A DNA stretch of 64,000 bases from Telopea speciosissima (Eukaryota > Streptophyta > Magnoliopsida > Proteales > Proteaceae). The DNA lies in assembly GCF_018873765.1 (NCBI RefSeq), contig NC_057920.1, forward strand, positions 9,437,307 to 9,501,306. Direction: 5' to 3'. The notes below the pieces were generated by a model that was not told the DNA's origin, ran no database searches, and was given only the letters and a program-made list of their open reading frames with translations. The position numbers and the translations under genes were made by a program. Shown here one piece after another: positions 39,537-50,959 of this stretch (the stretch's first letter is position 1; every line of letters starts with the position of its first letter).

Positions 39537-40942
39537 TTATAGAGCTAGCAAGGGAGGTGTTTGGATGAAAACCGTGGTTAGGGCAGGGAAAAGGAGTAGG
39601 ATCAAAAGGGGAAGGGCTTGGTGCTGGATTAGATAATGGTTCATTAACTGGAGACAGCCCAGGACTGGAATGAAGAGATCAGAAATGGACGGTGGTGACA
39701 AGTCAGCTAGGATAGAAGAGAGAGGTGGAGTAGAAAAATTGTCCAAGGGGGGGTCCAACACTGATGGCCCAGGCCAATCCAAGTGGCAAGATTCGGTCTG
39801 CCAAGTAGGAAAAGTAGTAACAACACAGGAGGCCATAAAGGGTGATGAAAGGGATGGGAGTGAGCAAGCAATAGTAGGGAGACCAGAGAAAAAATCAGGA
39901 TTGGTAGCAGGGTTTGTAGAATCACCAAAGTGAGGGGAACTGGTAGAGTTAAGTGACAAAACCTGGGTAACGGTAATGGGGGATTGGGGGGAGATTCCCC
40001 CCTCAGAAAATGAGGGGACAGCAATGGAAATTGGAGCCTTCAAGGTGGAAGCAGCCTTGGATATCAGATTGGGTCTGAAGGGTTTAGAGATGATATTGCA
40101 AATGCAGGTAGCAGCATTTGAAGGAAAAAGCTCCAAAATTCTTTTGTCTTCCTTAGAGGGAGGGGAATTTTTGGAAGATTTCCAACCATAACAATCATTA
40201 ATCTTATGAGTTAACCACCCACACCAGGAGCACAAAAATGAACTTCAAAGCTGAGATTCACTTGAAAACTCGTTCCATCAGAATCATAGAGTGTTACCTC
40301 CGAGCAAACAGGGTTGCATTTGAGAAAAGAGATTTTCACTCTCGCCGTGTGAGGTGGTAGGCAATTGTCTTCCCAATTTAGGTCAATGTCCAAAGGGGTT
40401 CCCAAGGTTTAAATGGCACAAAAAATGAGGTCCTTTACAAAGCAAGCTTGTAAACTTGAACCCAAATCGGCAAATGCTCAAACTGTGAAGTAAAGAGGGG
40501 AGATTTGGGTTTGACCGAAAGAAGGTGTAGAATATGTCCCTCGTACCACCACGGTGAAGCCTTAAGAACACAATCTCTCTCTTGTGTAGTGCTGAACTCA
40601 ACGGTGAAATGCCCCTGTTCTTCTGTCCAGACTGCTTTAGTGCCCAGTTTGCCCCATCTTGAAAATAGGAAATTCCCCAAGTGATCTTCGACAGAGGAGA
40701 AGTTCCCAATCACACAGCCAAAGATGGGAGCGTGCAGGTCAAGGGGAGTTTTTTCCCTATCGGTTTTAGATGCCTTGGTTATAAGCTTGGACGAGTGCTT
40801 AGACAGCTTAGACGACTCAGTACCCCGAGGGTTGCCTTCAACATCTTCAACTCTTAACGGCGACGTCCTTGTACGATGCGGTGGTGAAGGGCGAATCAGT
40901 GGGTTGACCCCCACCAACAGGTTTTTTCCCTTTGGACGCCAT
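39537..40942 (-). CDS. LINE ORF1: DUF4283-type nucleic-acid-binding protein (broken)
   Basis: Begins with the ATG at 40942 (MASKGKKPVGGGQPTDS) and changes frame near 40865. The DUF4283-like domain reads NFLFSRWGKLGTKAVW and DCVLKASPWWYEGHIL (40435-40709). After further frame changes, a CCHC zinc knuckle CSWCGWLTHKINDC (CX2CX4HX4C) lies near 40190-40235. A Ser/Pro-rich tail follows. A lysine/serine-rich frame at 38638-39429 probably belongs to the same ORF1 C-terminus. Such proteins coat LINE RNA. At least three frame breaks are visible. Confidence 0.75.
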
Positions 40943-41209
40943 AGTACAACAGGAAAGGAACTTATTATCCAAACAGGACAAAGAGTGGAAAAGTAAAGTG
41001 AGTAAAAGTAGAAAAACTGAGGGAAAAGAAGTAAGGCGTGCTTTCCAACAAAAACATGAAATAAAACCAAGGACAAAGGAAAGATGTGGACACCCAGACA
41101 ACGCTGCCAGATATGAGGTTTAAGGGGAAGAGTGAGGCTTTAGTGTTGAAAACATGTTTTCTCTCTTACTTTGACATAATCTGCCTTTAATGATTATAGG
41201 CTCCCACTA

Positions 41210-41461
41210 GTTGCAAGTAAAGAGGAGAGTAGTTAAATCAATATAATAATTTTATATATATATATATAACAAATATGATAATCATATTTTTCAAATAAGA
41301 TCTTTATTTTTCTTCTTAAAACCAAAGAATTTGATTGTAAAATGAAAGAAAATTTAATAATCGGATTTTAAAATATTTTAAAGTTATTACACAATCATGT
41401 TTAGTAATAATTAATTGGGGGACCGTTCTCTTCATGGAAGTGCAAGGGCCATGTGCGGCAA
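41210..41461. other. Intergenic DNA right of the LINE
   Basis: AT-rich, with a short (TA)n run at about 41252-41269. Confidence 0.5.
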
Positions 41462-41881
41462 GGGCTGTAAATGGATAATCGAAAATTCGAATTCGATCCG
41501 CATCCGTATCTGTTTAGGAGCATCTGTATTCGATTAGAGATATCCGAAAAAAATCCGAATACTTCGATAAAAATCCGAATCTGAATACTTAATTATAAAA
41601 AATTAAGTAAATAACAATCTTGAGGGTTTTTGAAAATTCAACAGGTTCTAGAATATGAGGAGAAGAGAATCTTGATCTAAAACTATGGATTGAGAGTGAA
41701 TTGTATCCACTAGGGGGAGGAAGATTCGGGTTACACAAGGCAGAGGTGTAAACTGATGGTCGAAAATCCGAATTCGATCCGCATCTAAATCCGTTTAGAG
41801 GTATCCGTATTCGACCAAGAAATATCCGAATTTGATTACCTCCGATCTGTATCCGAGCCGAATCCGATCCGTTTACAGGCC
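41462..41881. mobile_element. MITE-like element with TGTAAA-containing inverted ends
   Basis: Left end GGGCTGTAAATGGAT, and right end, reversed, GGCCTGTAAACGGAT. The interior is full of ATCCGAAT/ATTCGAAT words. A second GGTGTAAACTGATGGTCG start at about 41747 suggests one copy inserted in, or fused to, another. hAT-type ends are possible; no 8-bp duplication was found. Confidence 0.5.
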
Positions 41882-43391
41882 AATGAGAGCGATCGTGTTG
41901 GCAATTGGGGGCAAAATTTATGCCATTCATGATGGGCGGGACGGTCATTCCCCCCCCCCCCCCCCCATTGTGTCTAGGCATGGCCCCTGCGTCCTTGGGA
42001 GCTTATCTCCTAATTAATTTTATCTTATAAAAAGAAATGGTAAGTAATGATTACAAAAAATTTATTTTTAGCTTTGATTTTATTTTATTTTCATTCCTCT
42101 TTATTTCCCTTGCAACCACAAGGACCATAAAATTTTTTTTTGTTGTAATTGGTTACAAATATACTAATGTTATAAGTTATAACTAATAGTTGTGATGAAC
42201 AGATAATTTAATTCATTAGGATTACTAGGAAAATATTAGCTACGACTAATTATTATGATCTAAAAAACTAATTGTGTTTCTAAAGACATTATTAGCTACA
42301 AGAAATAAGAAAGTATTTGCTTATATAATGTTTATTAGCTACAAGGAGTGAGAAAGTTTTTGCTTAGAAAAGGTTGATCCTTTTCTAATCCTTCGTGCTC
42401 ATATGTTATAAGAGTGTATTCCCCATTCATTCACATGAGATCCACATAGTTTTTTTTTTTTTTGTTTGGGTAAAAGTGTTAGATAGATTGTAATAAGATG
42501 AAAGATTAAATAAATATTATATTATTTTGGTAAAGTGTTTTAGTCCCACATTGGAAAACTACAAAGTTATAAATGATATTTATTATATTACCTTTTTTTA
42601 TCTCTTAAGTTAAACCAGAAAAGGGAGACATTCTATGGTATATATGCGAGGACGGCCTAGCAATCCGAGCGCATACGCGATGCGTGGGCTGTAGAAGCGT
42701 ACGTACGTACTTAGCACTTTGCACGCATAATCTAATCTGGTACGTTGATTTTTGACGTGATCAGATCCATCGGATTAGAAGATCCTATGGTCACGTTTGA
42801 TATGATATGACTATTGTAAACAGCTTCATCTCTGTTTAATCTGGACCGTTAGATCGTGTGGCAATCGATCTAATGGTTTAAATACAAAGTGGACAGATAT
42901 GTCTGTTTAGAAGAGGTGCTTCACTTCTATAAAATAGAAGTGCACCGTTCAAACGAATTATCTCTCTCTCTTGCAATCAATGTCTCTGAAAAAATTATTC
43001 TATGTTTCATGTTTATTGCTTTGTTGAGTCCTGAAGGTGAATTTGTTGTGTGGGACAAATATCTTCTTTAAGATAGCGAGAACGCGTTCAAAGCAGTTTG
43101 AAGTTTTCTTCTCCAAATAGAGTTTTATCTAACAAAAAGAGATACACACAGTTGACGATAAAAGAAAATAATAAAAAAGAAAAAGTTCTATGTGAGAGAG
43201 TGTATTGTCCACGCCCAAACACGAAAGAAGGAGAAATGACCACCCTACCGCCCATGAAAAACAAAGTTCTACCCCAATGATGCCAATGTGCATGCTCTTA
43301 TTGGCCCTCCACGCACAAGATCCACGTTTCCCCACAAAGAATGTCAACCTATAATAAAAATGGCATGTAAGAGAAAAATAATACTCTAGGC
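41882..43391. other. Intergenic DNA with small repeats
   Basis: A C run lies at 41950-41965 next to GGCATGGCCCCTGCG, a word shared with the MITEs at 17721 and 34157. Near 42845-42875, ACCGTTAGATCG and CGATCTAATGGT form an inverted pair. About 43195-43345 resembles the repeat at 49320-49470 in the opposite orientation. No gene recognised. Confidence 0.42.
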
Positions 43392-43698
43392 TAAGGATGT
43401 CAATCGGTACGGTTTTGGAAAATTGGTACTATTTCGGTTTGGTATGTTGCACATATGATCCATACCGATACCATACCGAATCGGTTGGGTATTATTTGAT
43501 ACAAATTAAAATAGGTATTTTGGTACAATATCGGTTCGGATCAATGTTATGGCTCATATTGATACCGTATTGAATACTGATTTAATACATATGCCCCATA
43601 TGGATACTGTATTAAATTTATTTACTACGATTTGATATTGATAATTTGGTACAAAAACGATTTCGGTATTCGGTACTCGATACACATTGACACCCTTA
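43392..43698. mobile_element. MITE with TAAGGRTGTCAAT ends
   Basis: Left end TAAGGATGTCAATCGGTA, and right end, reversed, TAAGGGTGTCAATGTGTA. The interior is rich in CGGTAC and ATACCGAT words that can pair. It ends about 600 bp before the RRA start codon. No target duplication was resolved. Confidence 0.55.
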
Positions 43699-44303
43699 AT
43701 TCAAGGCATTGTGGTAATTTTTTTCCTTCGTTATATCTGTTTACGTATGCGTGGAGCGTAGCTTCATCTTATTGTATTTAATCCGGTATCGATCATGGTC
43801 GATATTGATATGATACGTATCAAACAGTATCAATCTTAAATCGCAGGTAACCCTTTTTCCCGATATGTATCTGTATCATATCCATATCGGTCAGCGCCGA
43901 TACTAATGGTTGTCCTAAAAAAATGCCATCCACATGCAGCGTACTTGCTTTCGGTTTTTATACGGCACGACGCCGCGACGGCACGACTTGTCTGAATTTA
44001 CTGAAAGTAGAAACTCGGGAGAGAGAGAGAAGACCTTCCTGTCTCTTTCTCCGGCAATTTCTTTGTTTCTTTGTTTTGTGTTTGTTTTGTGTTAGGTAGG
44101 GTTCCAAAATCTGAATCAATTCGAAGAACAGTGGGAGAAAAAACAGAGCGAGATCGAGAAATTGGGTAACATTGAAGCACCATTTCTTTCTTATAAAGCA
44201 GGAAATCTTTCTACTTGTGATTGTAAAAATCATAGAAGGGAGTGAAGTCTTTTTCCCTCTCTCTCTCTCTCTTTGGATGTTTGGAACATAATACACAAGA
44301 GCC
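43699..44303 (+). promoter_or_regulatory. Presumed promoter and 5' UTR of the RRA gene
   Basis: The region starts with further GATAC/GTATC-rich repeat DNA (to about 43910). It then becomes a plain upstream region with TTTTTATACGG near 43955 and a CT-rich leader (about 44255-44274) just before the ATG. The true start of transcription is unknown. Confidence 0.4.
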
Positions 44304-44489
44304 ATGACGGGTCGTAGAGACGGGCCATTGATGAGACACTACGGACAATCGATGCGTGGATCGAAAATCGCTGGTGCCATTGCCATCGGAATTCTTCTCG
44401 GATGCGTCTTTGCCTTCTTGTTCCCCAATGGATTTTTTCGATCTAATCCATTAATTCAAGGCCGTCGAACTGGAAAAGCCAGTCTTGAG
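44304..44489 (+). CDS. RRA: RRA exon 1 (membrane anchor)
   Basis: Codons 1-62, including the transmembrane anchor, ending TGKASLE before the donor GTACGT. Confidence 0.94.
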
Positions 44490-46035
44490 GTACGTATAGG
44501 GCTCTCGTGATCCCCTTTAATCCCTGAATTTTGGGTGGTTTTAGGGATTTTTGGTTTACTGTTGGGTGTTCCTTGGCTTATTCTTTAGATCTTTAAATTT
44601 TATGGTGCCATTTTTTCTTGAATTGAAAGATTTTTTACTACAATATTCGTGTCTGACTTCAAATTTGAAGGCTTTCTGTTCTGCGTTCTTTTTCCATGTT
44701 ATAAATAGATATTTCTGTAGAATACTCTGAAATGCTAATTATGTAAGGGACCTCGAATTGAGAGAGAAAAGAAGACGATCTCCCTCGTAATTGATTAATG
44801 CAGTACTTTGTTGCGTCATATCAGATACATGTCTTTGTCTGCAACAACACATTCTAGGGTCCTTTGGGATTTTTCACCAATCTGTGGTTGTCATTGTTGT
44901 TTTCTCTTCTCTTGGTTGCTAGGTTGATTCTTGTGAGTCGTCCGAACGGATCAACTTGTTGAAGTCTGAGTTTGTGTCCGTGTCGCAGAAGAATTCAGAG
45001 TTGAAGAAACAGGTTAGGGAATTGACTGAAAAGCTTCAGTTGGCTGAACAATCAAAGGATCAGGCAGAGAAGCAGGTTGAAGTCATAGGGGGAAAGATTA
45101 AAGCTGGCCCATTTGGTACTGTAAAGGGTTTAAGAACCAATCCAACTGTTGTTCCCGATGGATCTGTGAATCCAAGATTGGCTAAGATGCTTGAGAAAGT
45201 AGCTGTTCAAAGAGAACTTATAGTTGCATTGGCAAATTCCAATGTGAAGGAAATGTTGGAGGTCTGGTTCACTAACATCAAGAGAGTTGGCATACCAAAT
45301 TATTTGGTTGTTGCTCTTGATGATGAGATTGTCAATTTCTGCAAATCAAAGGATGTTCCCGTGTACAAAAGAGACCCTGATAAGGGCATTGACTCAGTCG
45401 CAAGGACAGGAGGCAACCATGCTGTCTCAGGTTTGAAGTTCCGTATCCTGAGGGAGTTCTTGCAGCTGGGCTACAGTGTTCTCCTCTCAGATGTTGATAT
45501 TATATACTTGCAGAACCCATTCAATTATCTTTATCGGGACTCAGATGTGGAGTCTATGACTGATGGCCACAATAATATGACGGCCTATGGGTACAATGAT
45601 GTTTTCGATGAGCCTGCAATGGGTTGGGCCAGATATGCACATACAATGCGAATATGGGTTTTCAACTCTGGCTTCTTTTATATAAGGCCTACAATTCCTT
45701 CAATTGAGCTGCTGGATCGTGTCGCTGGTCGGCTTTCTCAGGAACCACACTCTTGGGATCAGGCAGTTTTCAATGAAGAACTCTTTTACCCCTCACACCC
45801 TGGCTATGATGGACTTCATGCATCCAGGAGAACTATGGATTTTTATCTCTTTATGAACAGCAAAGTTCTTTTTAAGACTGTGAGGAAGGATGCTAAGCTA
45901 AGCAAGCTCAAGCCTGTCATCATTCATGTGAATTACCATCCGGATAAGCTTCCGAGAATGAAAGCAGTTGTGAGCTTCTATGTCGATGGCAATCAAGATG
46001 CGTTAAAAGACTTCCCTGATGGTTCAGATTGGTAG
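44304..46035 (+). CDS. RRA: Extensin arabinosyltransferase, RRA type (GT77)
   Basis: Two exons, 44304-44489 and 44923-46035, joined in phase 0 (donor GTACGT, acceptor TTGCTAG), give 432 residues. The protein is a Golgi type II membrane enzyme. A short basic N-terminus (MTGRRDG) is followed by a membrane anchor at about 22-40 ([18 protein letters not shown]). A coiled-coil stem lies at about 75-115 and a GT77 catalytic domain from about 120. The domain shows [27 protein letters not shown]-like [20 protein letters not shown], the metal-binding DVD at 252-254 ([14 protein letters not shown]), [14 protein letters not shown], and a C-terminus [11 protein letters not shown]. In Arabidopsis RRA1-3 add the second arabinose to hydroxyproline-linked arabinosides of extensins, needed for root hair growth. 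The frame is intact and typical in length. Which of RRA1-3 it matches best cannot be decided here. Confidence 0.95.
44923..46035 (+). CDS. RRA: RRA exon 2 (stem and catalytic domain)
   Basis: Codons 63-432 plus stop TAG. It opens [17 protein letters not shown] after the acceptor TTGCTAG. Confidence 0.95.
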   Translation, partial: VDSCESSERINLLKSEFVSVSQKNSELKKQVRELTEKLQLAEQSKDQAEKQVEVIGGKIKAGPFGTVKGLRTNPTVVPDGSVNPRLAKMLEKVAVQRELIVALANSNVKEMLEVWFTNIKRVGIPNYLVVALDDEIVNFCKSKDVPVYKRDPDKGIDSVARTGGNHAVSGLKFRILREFLQLGYSVLLSDVDIIYLQNPFNYLYRDSDVESMTDGHNNMTAYGYNDVFDEPAMGWARYAHTMRIWVFNSGFFYIRPTIPSIELLDRVAGRLSQEPHSWDQAVFNEELFYPSHPGYDGLHASRRTMDFYLFMNSKVLFKTVRKDAKLSKLKPVIIHVNYHPDKLPRMKAVVSFYVDGNQDALKDFPDGSDW

Positions 46036-46579
46036 AACTTATTCTGGACTCTCAAGACACCACTTCAGTGGTTTCCTATTTGGTGCATTTAGTGATCTTC
46101 TTGGGCAAATTCTGCAAAATCAACAGATAGGTTAACCAATCACTTTTTTTTGAGAACTATGTGAAATATGAGTGTTGCTTCCAAAAGAGTTGGTTTATAT
46201 TGTGAAATTTTCTTTTGTTAATGTCATAACTTTCTGTGATTTTTTTTAGATAGTCTACTTCCCATGTAGGACCTAATGTGCCATATCTAGAGAAATATGA
46301 TAGGGCTTCATTATGGAAGAGGTCAAGTGTTTTTATTTTTTTAAACTTGTATTGCGTCACATTACACTGTATTAATCACTCTGGTTCTGTATTGATTTTA
46401 CTTGAACTGAAAATGAAGCTGGACTTTTTGAAGACCTGACCTCATGTGTCCTCCAGTTTATATATTGTCTATTGTTAATTAAATCTTGCAGAGAAGAAAT
46501 CCTAATAGTTAAGTTCTTGTTTAGGGTTAAAAGAATCTCTTTACCTTCACTTTCAACACTTGGTCTTGGAAACCCAGAG
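46036..46579 (+). other. RRA 3' UTR and downstream DNA
   Basis: Presumed 3' UTR directly after the stop; no clear polyadenylation signal identified. No other gene seen. Confidence 0.45.
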
Positions 46580-48240
46580 GTGAAGCTAAGTGGCCCTGGG
46601 CAGTAAAAGCATCAACTCCCAAATCTCTGGAAAATAGTCATTCTGGACATTCTGTCGCTAAATTGCCGTCTTGTAGTTATCAAACCAATTAGACTATCTG
46701 GAATTCTGAAATTCTAGAACGGAAAGTTTTCTGCCATTTGATTTTTGTCCCCTCTCTTGGTACTATAGAAATGGGGTAAGTAATCTCCAACCCTGAAGGG
46801 ATTATATGAATATTCTCAACAGCATGTACACTTCATCCTCTTTCCCTATACAAACGACCCTAAAAATCGAGAGGATTGAATTAACTACAAGATCGTGGTT
46901 GATTCTTCTTAAGCTCTACTAAAGGAACTCCTTAAAAGCTTCTATCTATCACTATACAAAGTTCCAGCCTACTCTCAGCCTCTTTTGCAATGGCAAGGAT
47001 GGTCTCATTTGGTTTTCTTCCCAAAAGAACCATGACACAGCAGCAGATAAGAGTCTCCATATCTAATTAACTCTTTCTTATGAAGCCACTGTATTCAATT
47101 GTGAGAGAGCAGATATCAGGTTCAATATTTGAGGGAATTGATAACCATAGAAGGGCAAACTATTCCCCTCCATTGAAATATGCATTAAGAAAGAGATGGT
47201 CTACTCTGTCACATTTCTCCCAGCTGAAAGTACAAAGATTAGCTAGTGAGTAGCTCCAGCTCCTGATGGTTGTCCTTAATATTTCTTTAGAAGTCATCCA
47301 CATAGAAACAGATTTTGCTTGGGGCACCTATCTGCCATATCAGCTTCCATGAGATCCCTTCACTTCAGCTCTATTAACACACTTTTAAGTCATTGAAATC
47401 CTCATGGTCCAAGTCATGTAGGGTCTCCTAAGATCCACCTTCCTTTCGGTGCAGGGTCTCCTAAGTTTGAAGGGAGACCTGTTTTAGGGATCTGATGCCG
47501 AAACATTCTCTATAATTTTACGAATGCCATCCTATGATCATGTGCAGGATTTGAACCATGATGTATTTATGTTGCATAATACCTTCAACTCCGCCATGGC
47601 TTGAATTGATCTGCTGGTCCCATTCGTGCAGTTCTCCATGTTTCTTAGTGATCACTCTTCTCCACAATCTCTCTCTCAAATCCGGCCTACAAATCCATTT
47701 TCTGAGGAGAATTTTGTTATATTAACAGACTTAAAACCAAAGCCACCTTCTTGTTTTGGTTTGCAGCAGCTCTTCCAATCAACAAAAATGATTTTTTACT
47801 TCATCATCTTTTCCTTTGCAGAGAGATCCTAAGGTTCCTCATTTTTTTTGCTGATGAGACTGAAACAATGAAAAGAGACAAATAATATGCTGATATACTT
47901 GCTTTGATTAAAAGTAATCCTGCCTTATTAGGTTAATGACATTTGTAAATTACCATCTTAAGCTCATTCCTTTCCACTACCTCGTCCCACAGAGATGTTT
48001 CTTTCTACCTGACCTCTGGTGGAAGACCAATGTCAATGTAATGTGAAGGGTATGTAACCCATTATGCAATGATTTGTGCTTGCTCATCGACCAAGTCAAA
48101 GTGGCAAATACCACACTTTTGGAAAATTTAATTGTTAGTCCTGATACTGCTGCAAAACAATGCAAGACTCATTTGAGGCTGAAAAGCTGCTCTGCAGAGT
48201 CTCCTACCACAGCACCAAGACATTGGCAGTGAAATGTCAA
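46580..48240 (-). mobile_element. Degenerate LINE remnant
   Basis: On the minus strand, FAAVSGLTIKFSKSVVF (47977-48165) matches the reverse-transcriptase palm/thumb block of plant LINEs. Text to its left (lower coordinates) resembles a decayed zf-RVT and RNase H part. It is full of stops, and its limits are approximate. Confidence 0.5.
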
Positions 48241-48959
48241 TGTGATACTCTCCCCTTGGACATATACTGATAGACTAAACTCCTTAGAATGAGTTTGTGA
48301 GACAAAATACTGAAAAATCATATATGGGTGCAACTAACATTAGTGTGATTACTTCTCCTTTCTTTGGTCTTGGTGAACAGAATTTACTTCTCGCAATTCT
48401 TAGGTCTTGGTAGACAGAAAACAAAAGCTAATGGAGTATACTATAAAATCCAGAGCAGACACAGATGGTTGAACCATTCAGAGCATAATTAAGCCTGGAT
48501 AACCTGCTCTTGCTTTTAAAACCCGTTTGTCCTTGGGACTGTTCGAAGCTCCACCGTCAAACTGTTCGGACTGCACTCGTCCCCTTTTACTTTTTGCAGG
48601 CAGTTATGTGGCTGAAACCAGCATCATTTCAAGCCCTTTGAAGCCACTAGAAAGCACTGGGAGATGCTATACAGCATGGAATCTGGCCTGTTTACACACT
48701 AAATCTCATCAAACCAAGACACTGGTACGTTGGGGGCATCATGTTTTCATGTGTTATTTGGCTTCCGACTTGTGTTTGCTACGGTCATAAGAATTGGATG
48801 ATAATGGGTCAGACAGACTCTAATTTGACCCAAGAGTGGACCGTTTTGGTACCAATCCAATTCAAAATGTCTTTTTGTGCTTAAAACATTTTCCCCTCCC
48901 ACCCTTAACCACCTCCCCTCCCCTCCCCTCCCGGCTACCCTAATACCTGGCAACAATGG
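48241..48959. other. Intergenic DNA
   Basis: No gene recognised. An open frame at 48527-48790 has no domain. Confidence 0.45.
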
Positions 48960-48985
48960 ACACACACACACACACACACACACAC
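48960..48985. repeat. (CA)n microsatellite
   Basis: About 26 bp of CA repeats. Confidence 0.95.
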
Positions 48986-48994
48986 GGCCGGCGC

Positions 48995-49768
48995 TAAGGG
49001 TGTCAAACCTCAAACGGGATGGTTCCTTGCCGGCTTCAGACCAAGGGGCCAATCCCAGAACTGTCCCGTCTACTAAATGATCCCAACACGAGTATGTAAT
49101 GTCATTCATGATGGGGTGGTCCAGTTCCTTGACATTTCTGGGCACCGAGTCTCAAAACACTCAAATATAAGTATTTCTTTGTGATTACAACATTATCGGG
49201 TTCCGATACCTTGAAGTTTCGAACCTTCAAAGTAAAAAAAACACTCAAATATAAGTGTTTCTTTGACACATAATCCTTAGTTTTTCTTTGTAATTATGAC
49301 ATAACCCTTACATAAGTTAAGGGGGAGGGTGGCCAATAAGCGCACGGGGTCAATGAGAGTATGGAAGCATCATGGGAGTATTTCCGCCTTTTATAGAGAA
49401 CGGGGTAGTCATTTCCCCCATTTGGGTGTGAATTGTACACTCCCGCACAGGAAACTTTTCTCCATAAGTTATGACTAGTAAGTATTAACTAACCCTAAAT
49501 AAGTAAACACAAGAGATTGAAGCCTAGTCGTGGACCCTACACCAGTGGCTTGCTGGGTGCAAAATCCACACATTCAAGCAGCGTTAAATATGCATTTTAA
49601 ACAGTTCTGTTTTCACCCGATTCTGGAAATCCATCCCAGAGCCATCCTGTCCCATTTAATAATCAGCCCCGCAATTAACTCCTAGAACCATCCCATTTAG
49701 TAATGAGATGGGTTGGTTCCAACTTCCGAGATGATTCTTGGTTCCGGTCTCAAATATTGACACCCTTA
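48995..49768. mobile_element. DNA-transposon relic with TAAGGGTGTCAA ends, carrying an insertion
   Basis: Starts TAAGGGTGTCAAACC and ends TTGACACCCTTA, the same ends as the MITE at 43392-43698. Near each end lie GGATGGTTCC / GGTTGGTTCC words. A second repeat (about 49320-49470) appears to be nested inside. No target duplication was seen. Confidence 0.42.
49320..49470. repeat. Dispersed non-coding repeat
   Basis: Shares TTATTGGCC, CATGATGC/CAATGATGCC, GGGTGTGAATTGTACACTC-type words with 43195-43345, in the opposite orientation. Class unknown. Confidence 0.4.
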
Positions 49769-50758
49769 ACTGGAAACTTCCATTTTTCGAGGGTTCTGCA
49801 TGGCCCCCTTTTCTAAACCCAAAAAAAAATTCTCCCTGGTAATATAGATGGTTTTGAAAACCGAACTTAACTGTGAAATCATTGAAAATTTGTGTTATAA
49901 ACAAGGGGAACGTTATTTTTTGGTATCAGAATGTTTGAAATGCAATAGTGTATAGTGCCAAAAAGAATCTGTTCAGCATGTTGCCGCAATCCACTTTCTT
50001 GACCGCTTGTGTGAAACATGAAAATCAAATTAAACCGTACCTCAATCATGTATGATAGAGTAATCAAAGATTTGATCTTTTTGAATTCTACCTGTAACTC
50101 ACAATATGCTCTGGAAACAAAGATGGCTACAAATGAGCTATTCAGGAACAAGAAGAAAGGGATTGAAAAGAGGAATTCCCGAGCATTTGGCGGTCTCAGA
50201 TGTTGATGTCAAAACGTCTTTATCCAGAGGCAATGAGTTTCGATGTATCGGGCATTCCTGTAGTTACATAAGCTTTTATTTTTGCGCTTGCTTATCCGGT
50301 TCAGTTTATGCATATGGCAAATAGGGGCATTGGAATGGTATTAGCTTCTGAATATTCAGAAAAAAAAAAATTGGGTCCCAAGAAACCTTAAATAGGACTC
50401 AAGTTCGAAGTATCAAAGACCTACACTTGGATGGGTTAAGTCCTAAGCAGCCATTGTGAAGGTCAAAAATTCAATCACTGCCAATCATCCTTTCATTGGG
50501 GAGTCCTAATAGTTTGGAGACACACACCCAGGCTAAGGACTAAAGTTACTTGAAATTGTCAACACAGAAGGTATCCATGAAAGGGAACTTGTCATATAGC
50601 CAGAGCAGTATAATACCTAATCCTCAGATTTTACAGCAATTTACATATACAGATTCCTGGATTTGATGAGATTCTAGGTTCATAAAAGATGTCAAGTAGA
50701 CAGAAAACAAAGGGTTAAGACTATGAATTAGTACTGTTATTAAAAAGAGATCTTGTGT
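49769..50758. other. Intergenic DNA and 3' flank of the GBF gene
   Basis: AT-rich DNA. A tRNA-like B-box approximation near 50465 (GTCAAAAATTCAATCAC) is too weak to call. The part nearest 50758 should hold the GBF 3' UTR on the minus strand. Confidence 0.42.
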
Positions 50759-50959
50759 TCAATTAGAACCTGAATCAAGCTTCCCATTAGAAATGAAGAC
50801 ATTCCCTTCCTTCTGACAAGAATCTGTCTCATCTTCCCTTGAAAGATCTTGTCCATTGCTATCTCCTTCGCCATTACTAGACTTGAAAACCATTTTTGTA
50901 TTCATAGTTTCCAGATGAGCAGCTATTGCATCTGGTCCATACAAACGAGTCAGCTCCTC
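50759..50959 (-). CDS. GBF: GBF last exon
   Basis: 66 codons plus stop. It begins [14 protein letters not shown] after an AACAG acceptor and ends GKLDSGSN. Confidence 0.88.
   Translation of the reverse strand, partial: EELTRLYGPDAIAAHLETMNTKMVFKSSNGEGDSNGQDLSREDETDSCQKEGNVFISNGKLDSGSN

Larger units (their letters stand above)
34464..41209 (-). mobile_element. Nearly full-length LINE (L1-type) with 15-bp target duplication
   Basis: A 6.7-kb LINE lies at 34479-41194 on the minus strand. It is flanked by TATAGGCTCCCACTA at 34464-34478 and 41195-41209. Its 3' end reads CTTCACC followed by an A-rich tail (T-rich on the plus strand near 34480-34496). Order along the element: 5' UTR, ORF1 with DUF4283-type domain and zinc knuckle, ORF2 with endonuclease, reverse transcriptase, zf-RVT and RNase H. 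Both ORFs carry several frame changes or stops, so the copy is dead, but the intact ends and duplication show a complete insertion. It lies between HVA22K and the RRA gene and interrupts neither. Confidence 0.93.

Noticed and set aside
47977-48165. Possible small host gene on the minus strand
   Set aside because: The sequence AAVSGLTIKFSKS is a LINE reverse-transcriptase block, so it is a repeat.
48527-49145. Open frames of 87 and 132 codons on opposite strands
   Set aside because: One spans a microsatellite and MITE-like DNA; neither shows a domain or splice context.
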